A stretch of DNA of 63,644 nt from Streptomyces sp. NRRL F-2580. Its GTDB lineage: Bacteria > Actinomycetota > Actinomycetes > Streptomycetales > Streptomycetaceae. The notes under the pieces are model-generated. The model was not told the DNA's origin, did no database searches, and was given only the letters and a program-made list of their open reading frames with translations. The stretch's first letter is position 1; every line of letters starts with the position of its first letter. The stretch lies in NCBI RefSeq assembly GCF_000720115.1, contig NZ_JOIR01000046.1, positions 1-63,644 on the forward strand, read 5' to 3'. The position numbers and the translations under genes are program-made. Of the stretch, positions 51,838 through 60,414 are shown in pieces.

Positions 51838-52544
51838 GCCGACACCTCCAGCGTGCGCTCGCGGGCGACCTGACCGTCGGCGACTTCGATCAACCGACTG
51901 GCGCAGCGGGTGGCCAGCTGGGGGTCATGGGTGACGATCAGCAGGGTCTGGCCGATCTGATTGAGGTCGATCAGCAGGTCCATCACCTGTTCGCCCGACC
52001 GGCTGTCGAGAGCGCCGGTCGGCTCGTCGGCGAGGAGAAGAGCGGGACGGTTCATCAATGCCCGTGCGACAGCCACACGTTGGCGTTCGCCGCCGCTGAG
52101 TGTCGCCGGGTAGTTGTTACGGCGCTCGGCGACACCGAGTTCGTCCAGCAGCTCCAGGGCCCGGCGGCGCGCCTGCTTGGCCGGGGTACCGGTCAGCTGC
52201 GCGGCCAGTGCCACGTTGTCCAGGACGGGCAGGTCGTCGATGAGGTTGAAGAACTGGAAGATCATGCCGACGTGGCGGCGCCGGAACAGTGCCAGCCCCC
52301 TTTCGTTCAGCTTCCCCAGGTCGTGGCCCTGCACCTCGACCGTGCCAGAGGTCGGCCGGTCCAGACCGGCCACCATGTTGAGCAGAGTGGACTTGCCGCA
52401 ACCGGAAGGCCCCATCACCGCGACCGCGTCGCCCGCCTTGATCTCCAGCGAAAGCCCGTCCAGGGCCTTCGCATCGCCGTATTCCTTGTGTACGCCGTCC
52501 AGCCGCACCACTGTCTGCCGGACCCCATCGTGATCGTTCGTCAT
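51834..52544 (-). CDS. ABC transporter ATP-binding protein (MacB/LolD type)
   Basis: A 236-residue ATPase. Walker A GPSGCGKST is at 45-53, the signature LSGGERQR and the Walker B LLLADEPTGALD follow, and the switch His is in IVTHDPQLA. The FQFFNLIDDLPVLDNVALAAQL segment is typical of the LolD/MacB subgroup that pairs with FtsX permeases. ATG 52544 is chosen because upstream in-frame sequence is not conserved-looking. It is divergent from the histidine kinase at 52711 across a 166-bp gap with GGATGT repeats. Confidence 0.95.
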   Translation of the reverse strand: MTNDHDGVRQTVVRLDGVHKEYGDAKALDGLSLEIKAGDAVAVMGPSGCGKSTLLNMVAGLDRPTSGTVEVQGHDLGKLNERGLALFRRRHVGMIFQFFNLIDDLPVLDNVALAAQLTGTPAKQARRRALELLDELGVAERRNNYPATLSGGERQRVAVARALMNRPALLLADEPTGALDSRSGEQVMDLLIDLNQIGQTLLIVTHDPQLATRCASRLIEVADGQVARERTLEVSA

Positions 52545-52589
52545 GCCCCGAAACCTAGGCCCGGCGGCGATCACCGCGCGTCGCCCCCC

Positions 52590-52650
52590 GGATGTATCCG
52601 TATGCGCAGGTCATCCTGGGGATGTATACGGGGATGTACGCGGAGGATGT
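52590..52650. promoter_or_regulatory. Four GGATGT repeats in the ABC/kinase divergent promoter
   Basis: GGATGT begins at 52590, 52620, 52632 and 52645, the last three 12-13 bp apart; the first is part of GGAT-GT-ATCC, an imperfect palindrome. Such phased repeats between an ABC operon and a kinase-regulator operon are likely response-regulator sites. Confidence 0.5.
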
Positions 52651-52710
52651 GCGAGGCCACGTCCAGGAGGCCGGTGCACTGCACCACGGCGCCCCTGGGA
52701 AGATGACCCC

Positions 52711-53550
52711 ATGGGGGAATCCTGGACGACCTTGCTGATCATCGCGCTGGCTGTGGCAGTTGGCGCTGCCGGATGGCTCGCCGTGGCAGCGGCGCGGGCG
52801 CGGCGCCGCCACCGCAAGGCCATAGAGGAGCGGGGCTGGCTGCTGGAACGTGAGCGCGAGAGCGCGACACGGGCTGCGGTCGATGCCGAACGGGCGAGGA
52901 TCGCTTCGGAGTTGCATGACATCGTCAGTCACAACGTCAGCGTCATGGTGGTCCAGGCCGGTGCCGCCCGCGAAGTACTGGCCACCCTGCCCGAGGAAGC
53001 CGCGGCCGCGATGAGGGCCGTGGAAACCGCCGGCCGGAGCACGATGACCGAGCTGCGGCACCTGCTCGGCCTGCTCGCCCCCGCACAGAACGGCGAGGAC
53101 GAACCCTACGACGTGGACCTGTCGCCGCAACCGAGCCTGAGCCGGCTCGGGCCGCTCATCGACAAGATCGCCTTCGCCGGTCTGCCCGTCGACATGCGGG
53201 TTTCGGGCGAGCCTCGCCCACTGCCGACCGGGATCGACGTCACCGCCTACCGGATCATCCAGGAGGGCCTGACCAATGCACTCAAACACGGAGACGGGGC
53301 GAAAGCCGAAGTGACGGTGCGCTACGCGGACAACCACCTGCGCGTCGAAGTACTCAACAGCGGGCCGAGCGTCCTGTCGGGCACCGCGCCCGCTCCGACG
53401 GAGCCGGGCCGGGAGAAGGCGGACGGCACGAGACGGGGGCTGCTGGGCCTGCGCGAGCGGGTTTCCGTCTACGGCGGCGACCTCGACGCACGCCGCCGCC
53501 TCGGCGGCGGCTACCGCGTCCGGGCCCGCATTCCCCTGGACCGCCCGTGA
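52711..53550 (+). CDS. Sensor histidine kinase, NarL type (module 1)
   Basis: A 279-residue kinase with one N-terminal membrane helix (about 6-27) and no extracellular domain. The dimerisation box RARIASELHDIVSHNVSVMV holds phospho-acceptor His69, followed by an HATPase_c domain (RIIQEGLTNALKHG near 180-193 and GLLGLRERVSVYGGDL near 252-267). The simple N-terminus suggests that it senses through its partner transporter, as in Bce-type modules. It starts at ATG 52711, divergent from the FtsX-type ABC operon, and overlaps the regulator by 4 bp (GTGA). Confidence 0.92.
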   Translation: MGESWTTLLIIALAVAVGAAGWLAVAAARARRRHRKAIEERGWLLERERESATRAAVDAERARIASELHDIVSHNVSVMVVQAGAAREVLATLPEEAAAAMRAVETAGRSTMTELRHLLGLLAPAQNGEDEPYDVDLSPQPSLSRLGPLIDKIAFAGLPVDMRVSGEPRPLPTGIDVTAYRIIQEGLTNALKHGDGAKAEVTVRYADNHLRVEVLNSGPSVLSGTAPAPTEPGREKADGTRRGLLGLRERVSVYGGDLDARRRLGGGYRVRARIPLDRP

Positions 53551-54275
53551 CCCAGCTCTCCGAACCCGCCCCGCGCGTGGTGATCGCCGACGACCAGGAA
53601 CTGCTGCGCACCGGCTTCCGCATGATCCTCACCGCCCGCGGCATCGACGTGGTGGGCGAAGCCTCCGACGGCGCCGAGGCCGTCACCGTGGTGCGGGAAC
53701 TGCGGCCAGATGTCGTGCTGATGGACATCCGCATGCCCCACATGGACGGCCTGGAGGCCACCCGTCGCATCCTCGCCCAGGCCCCGGACTGCCGGGTGAT
53801 CATGCTGACCACCTTCGATCTCGACAAGTACGTGTATGCCGCCCTTGCCGCCGGAGCGAGCGGGTTCCTCCTCAAGGACGTCACCCCCGCACACCTGGCC
53901 GCCGCCGTACGCCTCGTCGACACCGGCGACGCCCTCCTCGCCCCCGCGATCACCCGCCGCCTCGTGGAACGCTTCGCCGCCGATCCCCCGACGCCGGTCC
54001 CGGCCACCGGCCCGGAGCGGGCGACCCCAGCGGTCCACCGAGACCTGGCGGCACTGACACCACGCGAGCGGGAGGTGCTGACGTGGATGGGCCGGGGCCT
54101 TTCCAACACCGAGCTCGCCGGTCGACTGACGCTCAGCGAAGCAACGGTGAAGACCCACGTCGCCCGGATCTTCTCCAAGCTGACCCTGCGCGACCGCGCC
54201 CAGGCCGTCGTCCTCGCCTACGAGACGGGACTCATCTCCCCGGGTGACGGCGGCGAAAGCGTCAGACCTGCGTGA
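53547..54275 (+). CDS. Response regulator, NarL/LuxR type (module 1)
   Basis: A 242-residue regulator: receiver domain with Asp15/Asp16, phosphorylation site Asp60 (VVLMDIRMP) and Lys near 110 (GFLLKD), then a LuxR HTH at about 168-230 (LTPREREVLTWMGRGLSNTEL, ATVKTHVARIFSKL). It overlaps the kinase gene. Its stop at 54275 lies 5 bp from the stop of the opposing response regulator of module 2. The likely target is the divergent FtsX-type transporter promoter. Confidence 0.93.
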   Translation: MTQLSEPAPRVVIADDQELLRTGFRMILTARGIDVVGEASDGAEAVTVVRELRPDVVLMDIRMPHMDGLEATRRILAQAPDCRVIMLTTFDLDKYVYAALAAGASGFLLKDVTPAHLAAAVRLVDTGDALLAPAITRRLVERFAADPPTPVPATGPERATPAVHRDLAALTPREREVLTWMGRGLSNTELAGRLTLSEATVKTHVARIFSKLTLRDRAQAVVLAYETGLISPGDGGESVRPA

Positions 54276-54280
54276 CGTGC

Positions 54281-54943
54281 TCAGTGCGGCGGAGCCACGA
54301 GTCCCCACTCGTAGGCCGTGATCACGAGCTGGACCCGGTCCCGGGCACCGAGCTTGGTGAACAGCCGCGACACATGGGACTTGGCGGTGGCCACCGTGAT
54401 GAACAGGTCTTCCGCGATCTCGGTGTTCGACCGGCCCTGCCCGATCAGAGTGAGTACCTCCTGCTCGCGCTCGGTGATGCCCTCGACCGGCCGCAGGGGA
54501 CGCCGCGGAACGCCTCCGCGGTGTTCGACGAAGTCCGCGATCAGACGCCGTGTCACCCCCGGTGCGAGCAGTGAGTCCCCCGCCGCGACCACGCGGATCG
54601 CCGCGACGATGTCGTCCAGCGCCATGTCCTTGACCACGAAGCCACTGGCACCTGCGCGCAGCGCGGCGTAGACGTGGTCGTCCTCGTCGAAGGTGGTCAG
54701 GACCAGAACTCGGGTCCCGCTCGTGCCGGCGGTGATCAGGCGGGTCGCCTCGATGCCGTCCATGCCGGGCATGCGGATGTCCATCACCACGACGTCCGGC
54801 CCGACTTCCGCGACGCGTTCGACCGCTTCGACACCGGTCGCGGCCTCGCCGACGACCTCCAGTTCCGGGTACTCGCTCATGATCATGCGCAGGCCGGACC
54901 GCACCAGCGGCTGATCGTCGGCGAGCAGCACGCGTACGGTCAT
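54281..54943 (-). CDS. Response regulator, NarL/LuxR type (module 2)
   Basis: A 220-residue regulator: receiver with Asp9/Asp10 and phosphorylation site Asp55 (VVVMDIRMPG), LuxR HTH at about 155-215 (ITEREQEVLTLIGQGRSNTEIAED, TAKSHVSRLFTKLGARDR). It overlaps the preceding kinase gene by 4 bp (ATGA). It converges with the module 1 regulator with only 5 bp between the stops, so the two operons share a terminator or run into each other. Confidence 0.93.
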   Translation of the reverse strand: MTVRVLLADDQPLVRSGLRMIMSEYPELEVVGEAATGVEAVERVAEVGPDVVVMDIRMPGMDGIEATRLITAGTSGTRVLVLTTFDEDDHVYAALRAGASGFVVKDMALDDIVAAIRVVAAGDSLLAPGVTRRLIADFVEHRGGVPRRPLRPVEGITEREQEVLTLIGQGRSNTEIAEDLFITVATAKSHVSRLFTKLGARDRVQLVITAYEWGLVAPPH

Positions 54944-56136
54944 CGGCTCTCCAGCACGACTGAGGTGGTTCCCGGCAGTGGCAGTCGGGCCGAGACCCGG
55001 AAGCCGCCGTTGTGGCCGGGGCCGGCACTGAGGCGGCCGTTGAGCAGGGCGACCCTCTCCCGCATGCCGACGAGGCCGAATCCGTGGCCGGGACGCGGGC
55101 CCGGGCCGCCGGGACGGGAGCCTGGTTCGTCCCCTGGGCCGAGTCCGTCATCGACGACCTCGACGGACAGTTCGCCGGGCTCGTGTCCGATGGTCACTTG
55201 GCAGTGCCCGGCGCCGGCGTGCCGGACCACATTGGTGAGCGCCTCCTGCACGATGCGGTAGGCGGACAGGTCGATGTCGGGCGGCAGCGGGCGCGCATCA
55301 CCGGTGCGGCGTACGTCGACGAGGACCCCGGCGGCGGCGGTGCTTGCCGCCAGCCGCTCCACGTCGGCGAGCCCCGGTGCCGGCGGCAGCGGTGACGTAC
55401 GTGGCGCCTCCGGTTCCGCCCGGCGGAGCGAGACCAGGGTGCGCCGGAGACCGGAAAGCGTTTCCCTGCTGGTGTCCTCGATGGCCTGCAGCGCTTCCTG
55501 AGCCTTCGCGGGCTGTGTGCGGATCACCCTGCTGCCCGCACCTGCCTGGATGGCGATGATGCCGATGCTGTGCGCGACCATGTCGTGCAACTCCCTCGCT
55601 ATGCGCAGCCGTTCAGCGGTGACGGCCTCGGCCACCTCCTGCGCCCGCAGGGCCACCGCATGCTCACGCCGCTCGCGGACCAGCAGACCGGTCGCACACG
55701 ATGCGACCAGTGCCAGCAGCGTGATCAGCACGTTGACGATCATGCTGTTGCCGCGGGAGAAGACACCGGCCATCAGCAGGGGCACGGCGCCGGTGACGGT
55801 CGCGGCGGCGATCGCGGTCCGCCGCGGGCGGGTGGCCACGATGCGAGCGAGGACGAAGTCGGCCGCCAGATAGGCGAGGAACTGTCCCTGGTAGGCGACC
55901 GACGACCGCGCCCCGGCGGGACTCGGGTCGCCCGCGATCATGAAGGTGACCCCCGACAGCACCAGCGCCAGTGCTGCCACGGGCGCGCGTCGCACCACTT
56001 CGGCGAGCAGGCTCAGGGCCAGCAGGGATCCCACCGCCCGCACCGAACCGGAGGTCTGCGTGGCGGCCCCCACCAACAACCCGTGCACCAAGACGTGCAG
56101 GAAGCCTCCGGCCCACGCTGCGGCTCTCGTTCTCAT
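54940..56136 (-). CDS. Sensor histidine kinase, NarL type (module 2)
   Basis: A 398-residue kinase (424 if the ATG at 56214 is used; the extra residues are not membrane-like). Six hydrophobic segments span about residues 8-165 with short loops. The dimerisation box AERLRIARELHDMVAHSIGIIAIQ carries the phosphorylated His, and the HATPase_c domain has RIVQEALTNVVRHAG and HGFGLVGMRERVALL. Membrane-embedded sensing is likely. It is divergent from the DrrA-type ABC operon at 56346, mirroring module 1. Confidence 0.92.
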   Translation of the reverse strand: MRTRAAAWAGGFLHVLVHGLLVGAATQTSGSVRAVGSLLALSLLAEVVRRAPVAALALVLSGVTFMIAGDPSPAGARSSVAYQGQFLAYLAADFVLARIVATRPRRTAIAAATVTGAVPLLMAGVFSRGNSMIVNVLITLLALVASCATGLLVRERREHAVALRAQEVAEAVTAERLRIARELHDMVAHSIGIIAIQAGAGSRVIRTQPAKAQEALQAIEDTSRETLSGLRRTLVSLRRAEPEAPRTSPLPPAPGLADVERLAASTAAAGVLVDVRRTGDARPLPPDIDLSAYRIVQEALTNVVRHAGAGHCQVTIGHEPGELSVEVVDDGLGPGDEPGSRPGGPGPRPGHGFGLVGMRERVALLNGRLSAGPGHNGGFRVSARLPLPGTTSVVLESR

Positions 56137-56253
56137 CGTGTGTGCGCCTGCTCTGACGTGCAGTGACGGTCCGCTCCGCAGGGGTACGAGGAGGCGTTTC
56201 GATCTGGTGTTCACCCGGAGAGATTAGCCATCCCGCGACGGGCGGTCACCATT

Positions 56254-56273
56254 CCCCGGGCTTACACCCGGGG
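56254..56273. promoter_or_regulatory. Inverted repeat CCCCGGG-cttaca-CCCGGGG
   Basis: Seven-base arms pair perfectly over a 6-nt spacer, 73 bp before the ABC ATPase start and inside the divergent region with the module 2 kinase. It could be the response-regulator binding site or a transcript hairpin. Confidence 0.55.
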
Positions 56274-56345
56274 GATGGAGTGGGCAACCGAACTGCCATC
56301 CCTGGTCCGATGCCCGCACGCAGCTCCTGACGGAGTGTTGTCCTC

Positions 56346-57266
56346 GTGATCGAAGTCAACGAACTCACCAAGCGCTACGGCAGCAAGACAGCCGTCGACC
56401 AGCTGACCTTCACCGTGCGGCCGGGCCGGGTCACCGGATTCCTCGGCCCCAACGGAGCGGGCAAGACCACCACCCTGCGCATGATCCTCGGCCTGGACGC
56501 ACCCAGCAGCGGCACGGCCACCGTCAGCGGCGTCCCCTTCCGCAGCCACGCACGCGGACTGCACCACGTGGGCGCCCTCCTGGACGCCCATCAGGTGCAC
56601 GGCGGACGCAGCGCCAGGTCCCACCTCTGCGCCCTCGCCGCCGGCAACGGGATCCCGCTGCGCCGAGCGGACGAGGTACTGGGGGAAGTGGGGCTCGCCG
56701 ACGCCGCCGGCCGCCGCGTCGGCGGGTTCTCCCTGGGCATGAAGCAACGTCTCGGCGTGGCCACCGCCCTGCTGGGCGACCCGCCGGTGCTCATGTTCGA
56801 CGAGCCCGTCAATGGCATGGACCCGGAGGGCGTGCTCTGGATCCGCCGCCTCTTTCGCCGCCTGGCCGCCGAGGGCCGCACCGTCTTCCTCTCCAGCCAC
56901 CTGATGTCGGAGATGGAGAACACCGCTGACGACCTGGTCGTCATCGGCCGGGGCAGGCTCATCGCCGCCGAACCGGTACGGGACTTCGCCGCCCGCGGCA
57001 CTCGGGGCACGGTGGTGGTGGGCACGCCACAGACCGCCGAGCTGACCGGACTCCTGACCGCCGCGGGCGCGGCAGTCGCGCCGGAAGGCTCCGCAGGTAC
57101 CGAGAAACTCACGGTGACCGGGCTGTCCGCGGACCACGTCGGCGCGATCGCCCGCGACAACCGGATACTGCTGACCGAACTGGCGACCCGTACGGCCTCG
57201 TTGGAGGCCGCATTCATGGAACTCACCGCCGACAGCGTCGAATACACGGCAGGAATCACCTCATGA
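56346..57266 (+). CDS. ABC transporter ATP-binding protein (DrrA-like)
   Basis: A 306-residue ATPase starting at GTG 56346. Walker A GPNGAGKTT is at 34-42; the signature FSLGMKQRLG, Walker B VLMFDEPVNGMDP and switch His (LSSHLMSEME) follow. The C-terminal ~90 residues form the extra domain seen in drug-export ATPases of the DrrA/BcrA group. ATGA overlap with the permease gene indicates one operon. The divergent module 2 kinase-regulator pair is the likely control unit. Confidence 0.94.
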   Translation: MIEVNELTKRYGSKTAVDQLTFTVRPGRVTGFLGPNGAGKTTTLRMILGLDAPSSGTATVSGVPFRSHARGLHHVGALLDAHQVHGGRSARSHLCALAAGNGIPLRRADEVLGEVGLADAAGRRVGGFSLGMKQRLGVATALLGDPPVLMFDEPVNGMDPEGVLWIRRLFRRLAAEGRTVFLSSHLMSEMENTADDLVVIGRGRLIAAEPVRDFAARGTRGTVVVGTPQTAELTGLLTAAGAAVAPEGSAGTEKLTVTGLSADHVGAIARDNRILLTELATRTASLEAAFMELTADSVEYTAGITS

Positions 57267-58111
57267 CCACCCTCAACCACCGAACGGTGACCCCTTCGAC
57301 CGCCCGCCCCGGGCGCCCTCCCCGCTTCGCCGACCTGGTCCGCTCCGAGTGGATCAAAATGCGGTCACTGCGTTCCACCTGGTGGACCGTCGCTCTGATC
57401 AGCCTGTTCGTCATCGGCTCCGCCGCCGTGGCGGCGATCGCGAACAACAACGTCGCCGCCCCCGGTCGCAGCGGCCAGGAGCCCCCTGCCTTCCAGCCCT
57501 TCACCGCCTTCCCCGCGGCCGGCTACATGACGCTCATGCTCGTCGCCGGCGCGATCGGCGCCCTGGGAGCGGTGAGCGAGTACAGCAACGGCATGATCCG
57601 CACCACCACGGTCGCCGTCCCCGCGCGCGGCACCGTGGTACTGGCCAAGGCCGTGACCACCGCCGGGCTGTGGGCCGCCGTGGGAACGGTCATCTCCCTC
57701 GGCTCCTTCCTGACCGCCCAGGCCATCCTCGACGCGGAACACGCAGGAGTTCCGCTCACCCACCCCGGCGTGCTGCGGGCACTGGCCGCCTCCGCCCTCC
57801 TGGCCCCCCTCTGCGCGCTCGTCGGTCTCGGCCTCGGATTCCTGCTCCGTCACGGCGCCGCCACCATCATCGCCAGCACCTTCGTCCTGCTGATCCTGCC
57901 CACGCTCTTCTCGACGAGCACCCGATGGTCCGCCACCGTCAACCACAGCACGCTGATGGCCGCCTGGAAGCGGCTGGTCCAGAACTGGGGGCCCACACCG
58001 GACTCCCTTGGCTTCATGCCCACCGTTTCCGGCTCCTGGCTCGTGTACGCCCTCTGGCCGCTGATCGCGCTGACGCTGGCCGTGGTGCTCGTGCGGCGCC
58101 GCGACGTCTGA
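57263..58111 (+). CDS. ABC-2-type transporter permease
   Basis: A 282-residue membrane protein. A cytoplasmic start with DLVRSEWIKMRSLRSTWW is typical of ABC-2 permeases. Six hydrophobic segments lie at about 40-60, 88-110, 132-155, 168-200, 205-225 and 252-275, with EYSNGMIRTTTVAVPARGTVVLAKAV in the cytoplasmic coupling region. It pairs with the upstream ATPase as an exporter of unknown drug or peptide. Confidence 0.92.
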   Translation: MTTLNHRTVTPSTARPGRPPRFADLVRSEWIKMRSLRSTWWTVALISLFVIGSAAVAAIANNNVAAPGRSGQEPPAFQPFTAFPAAGYMTLMLVAGAIGALGAVSEYSNGMIRTTTVAVPARGTVVLAKAVTTAGLWAAVGTVISLGSFLTAQAILDAEHAGVPLTHPGVLRALAASALLAPLCALVGLGLGFLLRHGAATIIASTFVLLILPTLFSTSTRWSATVNHSTLMAAWKRLVQNWGPTPDSLGFMPTVSGSWLVYALWPLIALTLAVVLVRRRDV

Positions 58112-58162
58112 GCGGGCGGACCGGGGCAACGGGGCGGGTGCGGTCCTTCCCGCTCGCCGGAA

Positions 58163-58192
58163 GCCGGGCCCGGTGACGGGCCCTCACCCGGC
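58163..58192. terminator. Nested hairpin between convergent genes
   Basis: GGGCCC (58166-58171) and GGGCCC (58178-58183) pair over GGTGAC; outer GCCGGG / CCCGGC extends it. It lies between the convergent ABC permease and LysR genes. Confidence 0.55.
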
Positions 58193-58258
58193 GTGGCCCG
58201 TTGCGTGCCGGACGCCACGGGGTGGCTGGCCCTTCCAGGGCCGGTGCACGGACCGGCA

Positions 58259-59170
58259 TCAGCTCCGGAGAGGAAGAGAGAGCCGAACGGCGACGTTCTG
58301 CGCAGCCCGGTTGAAGGCGTGTATCTCAGGTGCGGTGTGGGTGACGAGCCACGTGGGTGCCCATTCCAGGGGCGCTGCATCGCTCAGCGGCAGATAGGTG
58401 ACGCCGGGGCGCGCGTAGAACCGCGACACCTGGGCGCCCATGACGAAGGCACCTTCGCCGGCGTCGATCAGCGCCAGAGCCTCCTGGAGCGTTTCGAAGT
58501 GGGGGCCCGGTTCGATGGGGCGGCCCGTGGGCGTCAGGCGGGGTGTGCGGTCTGCGCGCCAGTAGTCGGGAAAGGCTCCGGCCACCTGCAGCATCTTGAC
58601 CGCAGCCAGGTCTTCCAGCGAAACGCTGTCACGACGGGCGAGCGGGTGGCCGGACGACACCCCCAGGACCCGGGGTTCGGAGAACAGGACCGGCCCGGTG
58701 ACCATGTCGGGTTCGTGGTGCGGCAGGCTCACGACCAGAAGGTCGACATCGCCTGCCCGCAGCCGCTGGAGGCCGTCGACGATCTGCATTTCCCTGAGCC
58801 GGGCCCGCCAGCCGGGGTGACCTTGGTCGAAAAGCCGAGCGGCCTGTGCCATGAGCTGCCCTGCGGCGGCGCCGAGGAACCCGACCCGGAGAAGGCGGTC
58901 AATGCCGCGTGCAGCGTTGATCGCCTTCTCCACCCCGGCCTCGATCTGGTCGTAGGCCGGGCGCACGTCCTCGTGCAGCAGTCGGCCGGCCTCGGTGAGG
59001 CAGACATGCCGGCTGTTGCGTTCGAACAGGGGTGTGCCGATGTGACGTTCCAGCCTCTTGATGGTCTGGCTGATCCGAGCGGTGCTCACGTGCAGGCGTT
59101 CGGCCGTGCGGCCGAAGTGCAACTCCTCGGCCAGCGTCAGGAACGCCTCCAGCTCAAGTCGCTCCAGCAC
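58259..59170 (-). CDS. LysR-family transcriptional regulator
   Basis: A 303-residue regulator. The N-terminal winged HTH (LEAFLTLAEELHFGRTAERLHVSTARISQTIKRLERHIGTPLFERN) is the canonical LysR start, followed by a periplasmic-binding-protein-like effector domain from about residue 90. LHFGRTAERLHVS places it in the subgroup close to regulators of aromatic or quinone-type metabolism. It is divergent from the oxidoreductase pseudogene; the inverted repeat at 59185 lies at its own start. Confidence 0.93.
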   Translation of the reverse strand: MLERLELEAFLTLAEELHFGRTAERLHVSTARISQTIKRLERHIGTPLFERNSRHVCLTEAGRLLHEDVRPAYDQIEAGVEKAINAARGIDRLLRVGFLGAAAGQLMAQAARLFDQGHPGWRARLREMQIVDGLQRLRAGDVDLLVVSLPHHEPDMVTGPVLFSEPRVLGVSSGHPLARRDSVSLEDLAAVKMLQVAGAFPDYWRADRTPRLTPTGRPIEPGPHFETLQEALALIDAGEGAFVMGAQVSRFYARPGVTYLPLSDAAPLEWAPTWLVTHTAPEIHAFNRAAQNVAVRLSLPLRS

Positions 59171-59184
59171 TCGGTCCTCCGGAC

Positions 59185-59201
59185 GTTAAATCCACCTTAA
59201 C
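59185..59201. promoter_or_regulatory. LysR-box candidate GTTAA-N7-TTAAC
   Basis: A perfect inverted repeat with T-N11-A spacing, 15 bp before the LysR start codon and AT-rich relative to the surroundings. It fits the site where a LysR regulator represses itself and activates the divergent operon. Confidence 0.7.
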
Positions 59202-59406
59202 GACCGTTGCACTATGCCAGCTTGTTGGCGCATCCGTCCCGTAGGAGTCTGAACGGGCCCACTTCACACGGCACTTGCGGCCCTCCACTGAGGCTCCCAC
59301 CCTGTCTCTCCGACCGGCCGCCTCTCCGGACGCGAGACCTCCGCTCTTTCCACCCGCACGGCCGGACCACCACGGACGGCGTGCCGGACACAAAAGGAAC
59401 CTCACC

Positions 59407-60341
59407 ATGCGCGCCATCGGGCAGGACTCCTTCGGCGGACCTGACGTCCTGAAGATCGTCGAGGTGCCGCGCCCGGTGCCCGGCCGTGCCGAAGTGCTCG
59501 TCCGGGTGTGTGCGGCGGGGGTGAACCCGACCGACTGGTGGCACCGGGCCACCGGAGGGCTGGCGGGCGATGTTCCGATCCGCCTGGGGTGGGACGTCTC
59601 CGGTGGGGTCGAAGCCATCGGGCCGGGTGTCACCCTGTTCGGGCCGGCGACGAGGTGTTCGGCATGCCGCGGCAGTCGGCCCCTGCGGGTACCTACGCCG
59701 AGTACGTGGTCTCTCCCGCCCGGCACTTGGCTGCCAAGCCGCCGGGGCTCTCCCACGTGGAGGCCGCAGCCCTCCCCCTCGCCGCGGTCACCGCGTGGCA
59801 GGCTCTGGTCGACACGGCCGACCTCCGCCCCGGTCAGAGCGTGCTGATCCATGCCGCGGCCGGTGGCGTCGGACACCTGGCCGTACAGGTCGCCAAGGAG
59901 CGTGGCGCCCACGTCATCGGCACCGCTCGTATCGCCAACCACGACTTCGTACGAGGACTGGGCGCCGACGAGGTCATCGACTACACCCACACCGACTTCA
60001 CCACCGCCGCCCGGGACGTCGACGTCGTGATCGACACCATCGGTGGCGACTACGGGCCGCGCCCCCTCAAGACGCTGCGCCCGGGCGGCATCCTCGTCTC
60101 GCTCGCCTCCCCCGCCGAGGCGCACCTGGCGGACCGGGCCCGAGCGCTCGGACTCCGCTCCACCTTCATGATCACCGAAGCCGACCAGGCGGGGCTGAAG
60201 GAGATCGCCTCCCTCGCCGCGTCCGACCGACTGCGGGTGCGCGTCGACACGGTCCTGCCGCTCGAACAGGCTGCCAAGGCCCACGAGATGGGCGAGACCC
60301 GCCGTACCGCCGGAAAGATCGTGCTCTCCGTCTCCGGCTGA
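59407..60341 (+). pseudogene. Frameshifted NADP-dependent quinone-oxidoreductase-like gene
   Basis: From ATG 59407 the first frame encodes a zinc-independent MDR-type start (AIGQDSFGGPDVLKIVEVPRP; RLGWDVSGGVEAIGPGVTLF). At about 59640 the normal continuation (AGDEVFGMPRQSAPAGTYAEYV) lies in the next frame, which then runs intact to 60341 with the NADP loop AAAGGVGHLAVQVAKERGAHVIGT and DVVIDTIGG. One base appears to be missing near TGTTCGGGCCGGCGAC. All conserved motifs are otherwise present, so this is either a very recent inactivation or a base-call error. Confidence 0.78.
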
Positions 60342-60414
60342 CCCTTCCCTCGCCACGACGGAGCACTCCGGCCCGAAGTCCCTTGCCCGCGCCCCTTGTC
60401 ACGAGAGCAGGACC

